A stretch of DNA of 64,000 bases, taken from positions 771,457-835,456 of the forward strand of contig CP051233.1 of assembly GCA_017792425.1 (NCBI GenBank), given 5' to 3'. A program made the position numbers and the translations under genes. Positions 8,555-17,992 of this stretch are shown piece by piece. Within the stretch, counting starts at the first letter, position 1. Each line of letters opens with the position of its first letter. Source of the DNA: Thalassovita sp. Its GTDB lineage: Bacteria; Pseudomonadota; Alphaproteobacteria; Rhodobacterales; Rhodobacteraceae. The notes under the pieces were generated by a model. It was not told the DNA's origin, ran no database searches, and saw nothing but the letters and a program-made list of their open reading frames with translations.

Positions 8555-9338
8555 GCAGACCCCACTCGATGCCGCCCACGCCGCGATGACCGCGAACGAA
8601 GCCGATGATGCCGCCCGCCTGCGGTTCTATGAGCGACTGGCCGATAGCGAGATGTTCCTGCTGCTGACCGAAGAAGCGAGAGGCGAAAACATCTCGCCCG
8701 AGGTGTTCGAACTGCAGGACCAATCCTTTGTCCTGATCTTCGACAGAGAGGACAGGTTGGCGGAATTCGTAGGAAAACCAGCGCCTTACGCGGCCTTGTC
8801 AGGACGTGTGGTGGCCTCTTTGCTGTCGCAGAACGGCATGGGGATGGGCGTCAACCTGGAGGTCGCGCCGTCCTCTATCCTGATCCCCCCCGAGGCGGTG
8901 GCCTGGCTGGACCAAACGCTGGGCAACGCCCCGGACGAAGCCGAGGCCCGGATCGTCGAGGTTACCCCGCCGGTGGGGATGCCGGAGAACCTGCTGACCG
9001 GTCTGGACGCGAAACTGACGACAGCCGCCGGACTGGCGCACAGCGCCTATCTGGTTGGAGTCATTTATGAAAATGGCGTTCGAACGCATCTTCTGGCCTT
9101 TGTTGACGCTATCCCGGGCGCGGAACACGCGCTGGCCAAGGCGGTGTCCGAGGCGCTTGTCTTTTCGGGGATCGAGGCAGGGGCGCTGGATGTCAGCTTT
9201 GTCCGCGCCAGCGAGGAACGCGCTGCGAGCTTCGCCAAATGGGGGCTGAAATTCGACCTGCCTCAGCCAGAGCAAGTGCAGGAAATCGGGCGCGCGGCCC
9301 CCGGCAGCGATCCCGGCAAGCCGCCGATCCTGCGCTAG
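8547..9338 (+). CDS. SseB family protein
   Basis: A 263-residue soluble protein with the N-terminal SseB domain (about residues 5-130), recognised from FYERLADSEMFLLL and the following VFELQDQSFVLIFDREDRLAEF. The family is named after enhanced serine sensitivity in E. coli; its biochemical role is not settled. A C-terminal alpha/beta region (about 140-245) resembles the SseB C-terminal domain. It is translationally coupled to the upstream glycosylase gene through an 8-bp overlap. Confidence 0.82.
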   Translation: MTEQTPLDAAHAAMTANEADDAARLRFYERLADSEMFLLLTEEARGENISPEVFELQDQSFVLIFDREDRLAEFVGKPAPYAALSGRVVASLLSQNGMGMGVNLEVAPSSILIPPEAVAWLDQTLGNAPDEAEARIVEVTPPVGMPENLLTGLDAKLTTAAGLAHSAYLVGVIYENGVRTHLLAFVDAIPGAEHALAKAVSEALVFSGIEAGALDVSFVRASEERAASFAKWGLKFDLPQPEQVQEIGRAAPGSDPGKPPILR

Positions 9339-9357
9339 CGATCGGGGGGGTCTGTGT

Positions 9358-9392
9358 GGTTCAGGCGCCGTTTCACAGGGATTGCCTGAACC
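9358..9392. terminator. Hairpin between convergent sseB-like and ghrA-like genes
   Basis: Inverted repeat GGTTCAGGC (9358-9366) / GCCTGAACC (9384-9392) with a 17-nt loop, in the 60-bp gap between converging genes. It has no clear U-run on either strand, so it is a weak candidate for a bidirectional terminator. Confidence 0.4.
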
Positions 9393-9398
9393 GCCGTT

Positions 9399-10328
9399 TC
9401 AGTACCCTTGGGACCGATCCACCAGAAAGCGCATAGGCGCGCCCGCCTCGTTCCGGCGGATGTTTTCAGCCACGATCCGGGATGCCGTTTCGGGCCGGGT
9501 TTCCGCCGCGATATGCGGGGTCACCGTAACGCGCGGATGCGCCCAATAGGGGTGCCCCTTGGGCAGGGGTTCCACCCGGAACACGTCCAGCGTCGCGTGA
9601 CCGACCTGACCCGTTTCCAGGGCCGCCAGCAGTGCGTCATCGTCGATCAGCGCGCCGCGTCCCGGATTCAGGATCGCCGCGCCGGGGGCCAGCAGGGCCA
9701 GCGTGGTTTCGTTCAGCGTGTTCTGCGTCGCCGGGGTGTTGGGCAGCAGCAGAACGACGATTTCCGCCCCGGTCAGGGCTTGGGTCAACCCGTCGTCGCT
9801 GTGCAGGCAGCGGATGTCCTGCACCTGCTTTGCGGTCCGGCTCCAGCCGGTCACGTCGAACCCCAGCCCGGCCAAGGCGCGGGCGCAGGCGGTGCCCAGT
9901 TCCCCCAGCCCCAGGATCGTCACCTTGCGGTCGCCAGCAAGCGGGGGCACCAGCGGCACCCAGTCGCCCGCCTGATGCGCAAGGAAGTGGTCTATGTTCA
10001 GGTGATACCGCAGGACATGTCCGCAGACCCATTCCGACATGCCCTGTGTCAGCCCGTGGTCCACCATGCGGGTCAGCGGCTGGGTCAGGGTTTGGTTGCA
10101 GACAATGTTTTCCACCCCGGCCCACAGGCTCAGCACTGCCTTGCATCGGGTGTAGGGGGTGAAATCCGTCAGCGATGAATTCGGGGCATAGACGATGTAA
10201 TCCACCTGTTCGGGGGCAAATTCCGTCCGCAGGTCGACCTTCAGGGCGGTTTTGGCGAACGCGTCCTGCAAGGGGACCCGGTAGATTGGCCAGCGCGAGG
10301 GGTGAGCGGCGAAAAGGACGTTCAGCAT
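9399..10328 (-). CDS. 2-hydroxyacid dehydrogenase, glyoxylate/hydroxypyruvate reductase A type
   Basis: NAD(P)H-dependent D-2-hydroxyacid dehydrogenase related to GhrA, likely reducing glyoxylate or hydroxypyruvate. The nucleotide-binding loop is ILGLGELGTACARAL (about residue 140). The catalytic Arg is likely near LNPGRGALID, the Glu within DVFRVEPLPKGHPYW and the His in VTPHIAAETRP. The ATG at 10328 gives 309 residues, normal for GhrA. An in-frame ATG at 10352 inside the end of rodA is possible. Only 4 bp separate the rodA stop from the chosen start, so the gene sits as the last member of the mre-mrd-rodA transcript although its role is metabolic. Confidence 0.87.
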   Translation of the reverse strand: MLNVLFAAHPSRWPIYRVPLQDAFAKTALKVDLRTEFAPEQVDYIVYAPNSSLTDFTPYTRCKAVLSLWAGVENIVCNQTLTQPLTRMVDHGLTQGMSEWVCGHVLRYHLNIDHFLAHQAGDWVPLVPPLAGDRKVTILGLGELGTACARALAGLGFDVTGWSRTAKQVQDIRCLHSDDGLTQALTGAEIVVLLLPNTPATQNTLNETTLALLAPGAAILNPGRGALIDDDALLAALETGQVGHATLDVFRVEPLPKGHPYWAHPRVTVTPHIAAETRPETASRIVAENIRRNEAGAPMRFLVDRSQGY

Positions 10329-10332
10329 GGGA

Positions 10333-11472
10333 TTACCGGGGTCTGTGGACATGGGCGCTTTGGACCAGCCCGAAGGCTGCCAGCAGCACCAGCATCGCCG
10401 ACCCGCCATAGCTGACCATGGGTAGCGGCACGCCGACGACCGGCGCCATGCCCATCACCATCGACATGTTCACCGCGAAGAACAGAAAGAACGTGGTGGC
10501 GATGCCCAAGGTCATCAGCGACGCGAACCGGTCCTTGTTGGCCATCGCGGTGGCCACGCAAAACACGATGATCAGCGCGTACACCATCAGCAGGGAAAAC
10601 CCGCCCAGGAACCCGAATTCCTCGGCCAGGGTGGTAAAGATGAAATCGGTGTGCTTTTCGGGCAGGAAGTTCAGGCGGGTTTGCGTGCCCTGCATGAACC
10701 CGCGCCCGGCCCAGCCGCCGGACCCCAGCGCGATCTTGGACTGGGTGATGTGATAGCCCGCCCCCAGCGGGTCACTGGCCGGGTCCAGAAACGTGTCGAT
10801 CCGGCGATACTGGTAGTCTTTCAGCAGTTGCCAGCCGGTGCCGCGCGACTGGAACACCGCGGTGACCAGCCCGACACCGGCCGCGATCACCGCGGCGAAA
10901 TAACCCCAGTGGACACCTGCGAAGAACATCATCGCACCCCCGCCGGTCAGTAGCAGGATCGAGGTGCCAAGATCCGGTTGTTTCAGCACCAGCGCCGTCG
11001 GCAGCAGGATCAGGAACACGGGCAGCGCCACCCAGACCGGGTGCGACACCTTCTTCATCGGCAGCCAGTCGTAATAGGCGGCCAGCAGCATCACCAGGGT
11101 GATCTTCATCAATTCGGACGGTTGCAGGCGCATGAAACCCAGGTCGATCCAGCGTTGCGCGCCCATGCCGACCGTGCCGACCAGTTCCACCAGCAGCAGC
11201 AGCGCCAGCGATCCCAGGTAGGCCACCCCGGCGATATTGCGCCAGAACCAGATCGGGACCATGCCGACCATGACCATCACGAACATGCCCAGGGCAAAGC
11301 GTTTCATCTGGGGTTCGGCCCAAGGCTGCCACGATCCGCCCGCCACGGAATACAGCATCAGGAACCCGATGCTTGCCACGGTGGTCAGCAGCAGCGCCAG
11401 CGGCCAATGCAGGTGCAGCAGCTTGCGCAGGCCCGACGGCACCGTTTTGACACTGTATTCAAGATAGCTCAT
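10333..11472 (-). CDS. rodA: Rod shape-determining protein RodA (SEDS peptidoglycan glycosyltransferase)
   Basis: Inner-membrane SEDS-family peptidoglycan polymerase of the elongasome, 379 residues with about 10 membrane segments. Family stretches include HPDLGTS-like KQPDLGTSILLLTGGGAMMF, LPEKHTDFIFTTLAEEFGF and the C-terminal PVVGVPLPMVSYGGSAML. The start MSYLEYSVK at 11472 overlaps the mrdA stop by 4 bp; the frame extends upstream but only as an overlap with mrdA. RodA pairs with PBP2, encoded immediately upstream. Confidence 0.95.
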   Translation of the reverse strand: MSYLEYSVKTVPSGLRKLLHLHWPLALLLTTVASIGFLMLYSVAGGSWQPWAEPQMKRFALGMFVMVMVGMVPIWFWRNIAGVAYLGSLALLLLVELVGTVGMGAQRWIDLGFMRLQPSELMKITLVMLLAAYYDWLPMKKVSHPVWVALPVFLILLPTALVLKQPDLGTSILLLTGGGAMMFFAGVHWGYFAAVIAAGVGLVTAVFQSRGTGWQLLKDYQYRRIDTFLDPASDPLGAGYHITQSKIALGSGGWAGRGFMQGTQTRLNFLPEKHTDFIFTTLAEEFGFLGGFSLLMVYALIIVFCVATAMANKDRFASLMTLGIATTFFLFFAVNMSMVMGMAPVVGVPLPMVSYGGSAMLVLLAAFGLVQSAHVHRPR

Positions 11473-13412
11473 GTCCGGGCCTGCCCGCCCGAGCCGAAAT
11501 CGGGGCGCTCGCGTTTGAGCCTGTCCTGCAGGGCCTTGATGCGGTCGCGGTCGCCTGCGGGATAGGCGGTCAGCGGCGGGTCTTCGCCGTAGAGCGCCTG
11601 AAGCGTGATGTCGCGGGCGATCGGCGCGGCGGCGGCCGACCCGCCCCCGCCATGTTCCACCACGACGGCCACGGCGATGCGCGGATTGTCGAAAGGGGCG
11701 AAGTTGACGAACAGCGCGTGGTCGCGGCGGTCCCACGGCAGGTCTTCGTTCCGGGTGACGCCGCGGGCGCGTTCGGCGGCGGTGATGTTGCGCACCTGGC
11801 TGGTGCCAGTCTTGCCGGCCATGCGGAATTCCTCGGCCAGGATGCGGCTGCCATAGGCTGTGCCGCGGCGGTTGTTGGACACTTCGAACATGGCGCGGCG
11901 GATGTGGCGCAGCAGGTTTTCGTTCAGCCCCAGGCTTTCACCCCGCCCCGAGGGCTGTTCCACCCCGTCGACGGATTTCAGCAGCCGTGGCGTGACTGAC
12001 CGGCCGGTGGCGATGCGCGCGCTCATTACCGCCAGTTGCATCGGCGAGGCCAATACATAGCCCTGCCCGATAGAGGCGTTCACGGTGTCGCCCACGACCC
12101 AGTCCTGCTTGTAGTTGGCCAGTTTCCAATCCTTGGTCGGCGCGCGTCCGCGCGCCACGGCGGACATCGGCAGTTCGAACCGCGAGCCGATGCCCAGCAG
12201 TTCCGCCATCGCCGAGATCTTCTCGATCCCGGTGCGCATGGCGATGTCGTAGTAATAGACATCGCAACTTTCGCGCAGCGAACCCAGCAAGTCCATATGG
12301 CCGTGGCCGGCGCGTTTCCAGCAGTGAAAGCGGCGGTTGGACACTTCCATATGGCCGGGGCACCAGACGGTTTCCTCGGGTGCAACGACGCCCGCCTGCA
12401 GGGCCGCCAGCGCCGTGACCATCTTGAAAGTGGACCCGGGAGGATACAGGCCCTGCACCGATTTGGACGACAGGGGGCGGTGGTCATTTTCCGTCAATAC
12501 CTTGTAATCGCTGACGGAAATTCCCTGAACGAACAGGTTCGGGTCAAAGCTGGGTGCGGATGCAGCGGCCAATAGGTCACCGGTTTCGCAGTCGATCACC
12601 ACGGCGGCGGCGCTTTCATTGCCCAACCGTGCCTGTGCATAGTTCTGCAGCCGGTGGTCCAGCGTCAGTTGCAGGTTGGCGCCGGGCTGGCCTTCCTTGC
12701 GGTCCAGTTCACGCATGACCCGGCCCACGGCGTTGACCTCGACCCGCTTGGTCCCGGCCTTGCCGCGCAGGTCTTCCTCCATCCGGGCCTCCAGCCCGAC
12801 CTTGCCGATCTGGAACCGGGGGATGCGCAGCAACTGGTCGGGGTCTTCGATCTTGGACAGGTCATAGTCCGACACCGGCCCGACATAGCCCACCACGTTG
12901 GCGAAATCCGGCCCTAGTGGATAGGTGCGCGACAGGCCGACCTCTGGCGTGATGCCGGGCAGGGCGGGGGCGTTGACCGCGACCCGGCTGATGTCTTCCC
13001 AACTGACGCGATCGGCAATGGTGACCGGCAGAAAGGGCGGGCTGCGCTTCATTTCGGTCAGGGCGCGGTTCAGGTCTTCGTCGTCCAGTTCCAACAGGGC
13101 CGACAGGCGGGCGATCACCTGCTCTACGTCGCCCGCGTCCTCTCGGACGATTGTCAGGCGGTAGGACGGTTCATTGCGGGCGATCACCAGCCCGTGCCGG
13201 TCAAAGATTTCGCCGCGCGCGGGGGGGATGAGGCGGACGTTGACGCGGTTTTCCTCGGCCAGAAGGCGGAACTGGTCGGCCTGTTCCACCTGCATATAGC
13301 GCATCCGGCCCGCCAGCAGCCCGGCAAACCCCAATTGCAGCCCACCGACGACGAGCGCCCGACGGGTCAGGCGGCGCGCGCTTTCGGCGGTATCGCGGGC
13401 GGGGCGTCTCAT
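11469..13412 (-). CDS. mrdA: Penicillin-binding protein 2 (peptidoglycan D,D-transpeptidase)
   Basis: Class B PBP that crosslinks lateral-wall peptidoglycan with RodA. It has 647 residues: an N-terminal membrane anchor (about 20-40), a pedestal/dimerisation domain (about 55-240) and a transpeptidase domain. The catalytic motif STFK lies near residue 326, the second motif SCD in SLRESCDVYYYD near 390, and KTGTS near 532. The ATG at 13412 overlaps the mreD stop by 4 bp; longer in-frame extensions fall inside mreD and are not real. The 3' end overlaps rodA by 4 bp. Confidence 0.96.
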   Translation of the reverse strand: MRRPARDTAESARRLTRRALVVGGLQLGFAGLLAGRMRYMQVEQADQFRLLAEENRVNVRLIPPARGEIFDRHGLVIARNEPSYRLTIVREDAGDVEQVIARLSALLELDDEDLNRALTEMKRSPPFLPVTIADRVSWEDISRVAVNAPALPGITPEVGLSRTYPLGPDFANVVGYVGPVSDYDLSKIEDPDQLLRIPRFQIGKVGLEARMEEDLRGKAGTKRVEVNAVGRVMRELDRKEGQPGANLQLTLDHRLQNYAQARLGNESAAAVVIDCETGDLLAAASAPSFDPNLFVQGISVSDYKVLTENDHRPLSSKSVQGLYPPGSTFKMVTALAALQAGVVAPEETVWCPGHMEVSNRRFHCWKRAGHGHMDLLGSLRESCDVYYYDIAMRTGIEKISAMAELLGIGSRFELPMSAVARGRAPTKDWKLANYKQDWVVGDTVNASIGQGYVLASPMQLAVMSARIATGRSVTPRLLKSVDGVEQPSGRGESLGLNENLLRHIRRAMFEVSNNRRGTAYGSRILAEEFRMAGKTGTSQVRNITAAERARGVTRNEDLPWDRRDHALFVNFAPFDNPRIAVAVVVEHGGGGSAAAAPIARDITLQALYGEDPPLTAYPAGDRDRIKALQDRLKRERPDFGSGGQART

Positions 13413-13948
13413 GTCCGGGCCCCGCTGGCGTCCAGGTCGCCCGGCTGCAGCTTGCGGACGCCAAAGACATAGTTGGTCAGCGCCGCGACCAGCGGATAGG
13501 CGATGATCGTCGCCACGGTCTGGATCACGGTCAGACCCAGCGGCGCCTGCGGGATCAGCAATACGGCCAGTGTCAGGCGATAGCACAGCATCAGGATCAG
13601 CAGGGTGATGCCCACCGTCAGCCATTCCACTGCAAAGGTCTGGTCGCGCAGTCCGGGTTCGCGTTTTTTCAACGCCTGCGTTGCCAGCACGGCCAGCACG
13701 GCCCACAGCCCAGGCGGGCGTTGCAGCAGCAGATCGGACAGCAGCAACACGGCGGCCACCAGCAGCACCGGCACGAAATCCGGCCGCCGCAGGGCCCAGG
13801 CGAAGGTAAAGGCGATCAACAGGTCCGGCCCGGCAAAGCTGCGCGGGACGGTTTCCAGTGGCAGAAGCTGAAAGAACAGGATCGCCAGCCCCAGCCCCAG
13901 GAACCCGGCGCGCATGAACCATGTTTGGGCCGAGGACAGATCGGTCAT
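13409..13948 (-). CDS. mreD: Rod shape-determining protein MreD
   Basis: Small polytopic inner-membrane protein of the elongasome, 179 residues with five or six hydrophobic segments. Sequence conservation in MreD is low; identification rests on position between mreC and mrdA, size, and hydrophobic pattern. Four-base overlaps at both ends (with mreC and mrdA) show tight translational coupling. Confidence 0.9.
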   Translation of the reverse strand: MTDLSSAQTWFMRAGFLGLGLAILFFQLLPLETVPRSFAGPDLLIAFTFAWALRRPDFVPVLLVAAVLLLSDLLLQRPPGLWAVLAVLATQALKKREPGLRDQTFAVEWLTVGITLLILMLCYRLTLAVLLIPQAPLGLTVIQTVATIIAYPLVAALTNYVFGVRKLQPGDLDASGART

Positions 13949-14865
13949 TGGGACGCGTCCTTTGCCGTTACCTGATCGGAAGGTGGGGTTTCAGCGGGCG
14001 TATCCCCGGATGGGGCGATCAGGCCGCCGTGGTCAGAGATCACCTGCGTCCCCGGATTGCGCAGCACGCGCAGAAACTCCAGCCGCTCGTAATCGGCGGC
14101 CAGGCGCACGCGTAGGCGGCCGCCCGGATCTTCGGCCAGTTGCCCGATCAGCAGGCCCGCCGGGAACACCCCCCCGTCGCCAGAGGATATGACCCGGTCG
14201 CCCGGGCGCACCATGTCGGGGTTTTCCAGGAAGGACACGATCGGCGCGGCGGTGTTGTCGCCCATCACGATCACTGTCTGCCCCGAAGGCTGCACCACCG
14301 CCGGAATGCGGGACGAGGTGTCCGTCAGCAGAATCACGCGCGCGGTGTTGCGCCCGACGCCGGAAATCCGCCCGACCAGCCCGATCCCGTCCATCGTGGC
14401 CCAGCCGTCCACGATCCCGTCGCGGTGCCCGACGTTCAGCAGCACCGACTGGCGGAAGGGCGATCCGCTGTCGGCCATGACCACGCCGGTCACGTAGGTC
14501 AGGCGCGGGTCCAGCCGGACATTGTTCAAATCCAGCAGGCGGGCATTTTCCTGTTCCAGCTGCAGGGCGGCCTCTTTCCAGGCTTTCATCTGCTGCAATT
14601 CGCGCCGCAATTCGCGGTTCTGGTCCACGATGTTCTGATACGAACGCACGTCGCGGGCCAGGTTGATCACCCCCGTCACCGGCGCCATCGCCCAGTCAAA
14701 GCTGGGCACGACCTTGTCCACCACCTGCGCGCGGAACCGTTCCACGCGGGGGCTGTCGATGCGCCACAGGATGAAGATACCCAGCAGGCACAGCACAACG
14801 ACCCCCGTCAGCAACCGCTTCAGAGGGGCGACAAAATCCTCGCCTTGTGTCTTGTCCTTGGCCAA
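13945..14865 (-). CDS. mreC: Rod shape-determining protein MreC
   Basis: Periplasmic scaffold of the elongasome, 306 residues. A cytoplasmic start (MAKDKTQGEDF) precedes one membrane segment (about 18-36) and a coiled coil (about 70-110, rich in Arg/Glu/Gln/Leu). The two beta-barrel domains follow, containing GVVMADSGSPFRQSVLLNVG and GLVGRISGVG. The C-terminus is Pro/Thr-rich. The start appears to be TTG at 14865 with GGGGGA just upstream; no in-frame ATG occurs before the membrane segment. It lies 30 bp downstream of mreB. Confidence 0.94.
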   Translation of the reverse strand: MAKDKTQGEDFVAPLKRLLTGVVVLCLLGIFILWRIDSPRVERFRAQVVDKVVPSFDWAMAPVTGVINLARDVRSYQNIVDQNRELRRELQQMKAWKEAALQLEQENARLLDLNNVRLDPRLTYVTGVVMADSGSPFRQSVLLNVGHRDGIVDGWATMDGIGLVGRISGVGRNTARVILLTDTSSRIPAVVQPSGQTVIVMGDNTAAPIVSFLENPDMVRPGDRVISSGDGGVFPAGLLIGQLAEDPGGRLRVRLAADYERLEFLRVLRNPGTQVISDHGGLIAPSGDTPAETPPSDQVTAKDASQ

Positions 14866-14895
14866 GCGTCCCCCTTTCAGGGAAAGTTGGGCATG

Positions 14896-15942
14896 TTAGC
14901 TATCGTAGTCAATCGCGTGACGCAGTTGCTTTTCGTATTCCAGCGCCTTGCCGGTGCCAAGGGCCACGCAGTTCAAGCTTTCGTCAGCGATCGATACGGC
15001 CAGGCCGGTCTGTTCGCGCAGCGCCAGGTCCAGTTCGCCCAGCAGCGCGCCACCGCCGGTCAGCATCACGCCCCGGTCCACGATATCGGCGGCCAGGTCC
15101 GGCGGGGTGGCTTCCAGCGCGGTCATCACCGCCTCGCAGATCTGTTGCACGGGTTCGGCCAGCGCCTCGGCCACCTGGGCCTGGCTGATCTCGGTTTCCT
15201 TGGGGACGCCGTTCAGCAGGTCGCGGCCGCGAATCTGCATCGACGCGCCACGCCCGTCATCGGGCATGCGGGCGGTGCCGATGCTGGTCTTGATGCGTTC
15301 GGCGGTGGATTCCCCGATCAGCAGGTTCTGCTGGCGGCGCAGGTAGTTGATGATCGCTTCGTCCATGCGGTCACCGCCGACGCGGACGGACCGGGCATAC
15401 ACGATGTCACCCAGCGACAGAACGGCCACCTCGGTGGTGCCGCCGCCGATGTCCACGACCATGTTGCCGGTGGGATCGGTGATCGGCATGCCTGCGCCGA
15501 TGGCGGCGGCGATCGGTTCAGCGATCAGCCCGGCGCGGCGGGCGCCGGCGGACAGAACCGACTGGCGGATCGCGCGCTTTTCAACGGGGGTGGCGCCGTG
15601 CGGGACGCAGACGATGATCTTGGGTTTCGAGAAGGTCGAGCGTTTGTGCACCTTGCGGATGAAATGCTTGATCATTTCCTCGGCGGTGTCGAAGTCGGCG
15701 ATAACGCCGTCGCGCATCGGGCGGATCGCCTCGATGCTGCCCGGCGTGCGGCCCAGCATCAGCTTGGCGTCCTCGCCCACGGCCAGCACCTTTTTCACGC
15801 CGTCCTTGATGTGATAGGCCACGACCGAGGGTTCGCTGAGCACGATCCCGCGCCCCTTGACGTAAACCAGCGTGTTGGCGGTGCCCAGGTCAATCGCCAT
15901 GTCAGACGAAAACAACCCCGGCATTTTATCGAACAAAGCCAT
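14896..15942 (-). CDS. mreB: Rod shape-determining protein MreB (actin homologue)
   Basis: Cytoskeletal ATPase that positions wall synthesis, 348 residues as expected. The phosphate-1 loop is AIDLGTANTLVYVKG (about residue 16), phosphate-2 is MVVDIGGGTTEVAVL (about 165), and the adenosine motif is MLTGGGALLGEL (about 294). Four genes follow in the conserved order mreC-mreD-mrdA-rodA, so this is the first gene of the elongasome operon. Its promoter must lie in the 216-bp region shared with divergent rlmJ. Confidence 0.97.
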   Translation of the reverse strand: MALFDKMPGLFSSDMAIDLGTANTLVYVKGRGIVLSEPSVVAYHIKDGVKKVLAVGEDAKLMLGRTPGSIEAIRPMRDGVIADFDTAEEMIKHFIRKVHKRSTFSKPKIIVCVPHGATPVEKRAIRQSVLSAGARRAGLIAEPIAAAIGAGMPITDPTGNMVVDIGGGTTEVAVLSLGDIVYARSVRVGGDRMDEAIINYLRRQQNLLIGESTAERIKTSIGTARMPDDGRGASMQIRGRDLLNGVPKETEISQAQVAEALAEPVQQICEAVMTALEATPPDLAADIVDRGVMLTGGGALLGELDLALREQTGLAVSIADESLNCVALGTGKALEYEKQLRHAIDYDS

Positions 15943-16158
15943 TGTGCGTGAAGTCCTGCGCTCGAATCCCCGATGCGGCCCCGACTCTGCCGGACGGGGC
16001 CAGATGTCCTTATAGGGATGGGGGGCGGATTGGGAAAGGGCCGATACCCTTCAAATCAGCGCGTTTTTGCCACCTTTGCACACAGGCAAGGCACGACGGG
16101 CAATTGCATCGCGGGGCGGGGCTGCGTAATCAGCAGGGAACCAGACCGGAGGCGGGCC

Positions 16159-16944
16159 ATGCTGTCCTATCAGCACATCTATCACGCGGGAAACCTGGCG
16201 GACGTGCAAAAGCACGTATTGCTGTGCGCGATGCTGGATTACATGACCCGCAAGGACAAACCGCTTTGCTATATCGAAACCCACGCCGGGCGGGGGCTGT
16301 ACCGGCTGGACGCGCCAGAGGCCGTCAAGACAGGAGAGGCCGCCGCGGGCATCGACCTGGTGCTGGCGCGTGGCCTGTTGCCCGCCGGTCACCCCTACTT
16401 GCAGGCGCTGGGGCGGGTGCGCGCGGTGCACGGGGCGCGGGCCTATCCCGGATCGCCGCTGCTGGCCGCCGAATGCCTGCGTGCGCAGGACCGGATGCAC
16501 CTGGCCGAACTGCACCCGCAGGAAAACGCGGCACTGGTGCAGGTGATGCAGGGGACCGGGGCGCAGATCGTGCAGCAGGACGGGTTCGCCATGGCGCAGG
16601 CGCTGACCCCGCCGGACCCGCGCCGGGGGTTGATGCTGATTGATCCCAGTTACGAGGTGAAGGCGGACTACGACGCCATCCCCAAGGCCATCGCCAAGCT
16701 GCACCGGAAATGGAACGTCGGTGTGATCGCGCTGTGGTACCCGATCCTGACGGACAACCGCCACGCGCCAATGTTGGCGGCGCTGGAGGCCGCGGACCTG
16801 CCCAAGGCGCTGCGCCACGAGGTGACCTTTCCCCCGGCGCGCGAAGGGCACCGCATGGTCGGGTCCGGCATGTTCATCGTGAACGCGCCCTTTGGGCTGG
16901 CCCAGGACTGCGCGGCGCTGGACGCGGTATTTGCCGCGCTTTAG
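16159..16944 (+). CDS. rlmJ: 23S rRNA (adenine-2030-N6)-methyltransferase RlmJ
   Basis: SAM-dependent methyltransferase modifying A2030 of 23S rRNA, 261 residues. The N-terminal YHAGNLADVQKH and the catalytic LIDPSYEVKADY (the DPxY motif of N6-adenine methyltransferases) are diagnostic. ETHAGRGLY is the SAM-binding region. I placed the start at the ATG at 16159, preceded by GGAGGCGGG; the frame is open upstream to 15973 but family members begin with MLSYQH. It ends 3 bp before the stop of the convergent zinc-ribbon gene. Confidence 0.94.
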   Translation: MLSYQHIYHAGNLADVQKHVLLCAMLDYMTRKDKPLCYIETHAGRGLYRLDAPEAVKTGEAAAGIDLVLARGLLPAGHPYLQALGRVRAVHGARAYPGSPLLAAECLRAQDRMHLAELHPQENAALVQVMQGTGAQIVQQDGFAMAQALTPPDPRRGLMLIDPSYEVKADYDAIPKAIAKLHRKWNVGVIALWYPILTDNRHAPMLAALEAADLPKALRHEVTFPPAREGHRMVGSGMFIVNAPFGLAQDCAALDAVFAAL

Positions 16945-16947
16945 TGG

Positions 16948-17835
16948 TTACTTTTCGCTGGCGGCGGCCATCGCGTCCAGCTTGATCAGCAGCGCCTTGA
17001 CCTGTTCGTCCAGCCAGCCGCGCCCAGCATCCACCAAGGCGGCGTATTGCTGCAGCGCGCCCTCCAACTGCGGTACTTGCGCGCCCAACTGGTCCGCGAA
17101 GGCATAGATCGACCACAAAATCGCGATTACCAGAACACCCAGCACGAACCCCGCGCGGAACCCGCTGCGGGGGGCGGTCCCGGCCCCCGGCACCTTGTGA
17201 TCGTCGGCGCGCGCCGGGCGGCGGGCGTCAGCGTTCAGCGAGGAATTGATCTCTTCGATGTCGGGCAGCAGTTCGCGGCGGGAATGAATCTGCGCGTCCA
17301 GGTCCGCGTCGTCCTCTTCCTCGACCTCGTCCTGATCCTCGTCCAGCCCCTTGCGGCTGGCCATACGGCGGCGGGCTTCCTCGGCGCGGCGGGCCTCGGT
17401 GTCCGGGGCGGGGTCGTCCAACCCCAGTTCGGTCTGCATTTCCAGCCCCGATGGGGCCTCTTGCGCGCGCAGGCGGGCCTCCAGCTCGGCCTCTTCGCGC
17501 AGCAGTTCCGCGACGGTCGGGTCAAGTTCGCGCCGGCCTGCTGGTTTTTCCGCAGGGGCGGGCGCAGGCACCGGTGCTGGTTCGTCCTCGTAGGTTTCGT
17601 CGTATTCGTCCTCGGGCTCGTTCCAGGCCTCTGGTTCGGGGGGCGGCGCGGGCGCGGTTTTCGGTTTTGGCGCGGGTTCCTGTCCCAACTCCTCGGTCAG
17701 GTCGGGGTCATCGTCGGGATGGGGCTGAAACCAGGTGTGACCGCAATTGGAACATTGCACGTCGCGCCCCTGCACGGGGATCACCCCATCGGGTACTTCG
17801 TATTGTGCGCCGCAATTCGGGCAAATCAGCCGCAT
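16948..17835 (-). CDS. MJ0042-type zinc-ribbon protein with a single membrane segment
   Basis: A 295-residue protein. It begins with a zinc finger (CPNCGAQYEVPDG and CSNCGHTWFQ, residues 5-40), continues with a long acidic and Pro/Glu-rich disordered region (about 45-215), and has a single membrane segment near 228-247 (GFVLGVLVIAILWSIYAF). A short C-terminal tail, probably periplasmic, follows. This architecture is common in Rhodobacterales and often annotated only as a zinc-ribbon domain protein; function is unknown. It is divergent from ftsE across a 157-bp promoter region. Confidence 0.85.
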   Translation of the reverse strand: MRLICPNCGAQYEVPDGVIPVQGRDVQCSNCGHTWFQPHPDDDPDLTEELGQEPAPKPKTAPAPPPEPEAWNEPEDEYDETYEDEPAPVPAPAPAEKPAGRRELDPTVAELLREEAELEARLRAQEAPSGLEMQTELGLDDPAPDTEARRAEEARRRMASRKGLDEDQDEVEEEDDADLDAQIHSRRELLPDIEEINSSLNADARRPARADDHKVPGAGTAPRSGFRAGFVLGVLVIAILWSIYAFADQLGAQVPQLEGALQQYAALVDAGRGWLDEQVKALLIKLDAMAAASEK

Positions 17836-17992
17836 CCTGCCCCCTTGGAACCATTACCTGCCGCGCCGTGATGCGCGGCTTTACTATAGGGTGTACGCTG
17901 TCGGCGGAAAAGTGCAAAGCAATCATACGCCTGAGCGATTGCAACTGTGGCTTTCCTGATGCAGAACAGGGCAGCAACAGGGGAAACGATCC

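Noticed and set aside
13413..13922. N-terminal extension of mrdA through mreD
   Set aside because: Out-of-frame overlap with mreD; the PBP2 sequence begins at MRRPARD with the expected anchor segment.
14140..15951. Very long open frame on the plus strand opposite mreC and mreB
   Set aside because: Protein is His/Gln/Arg-rich with no recognisable domain; it mirrors mreBC, whose conserved motifs are intact. Such antisense frames are a by-product of high GC.
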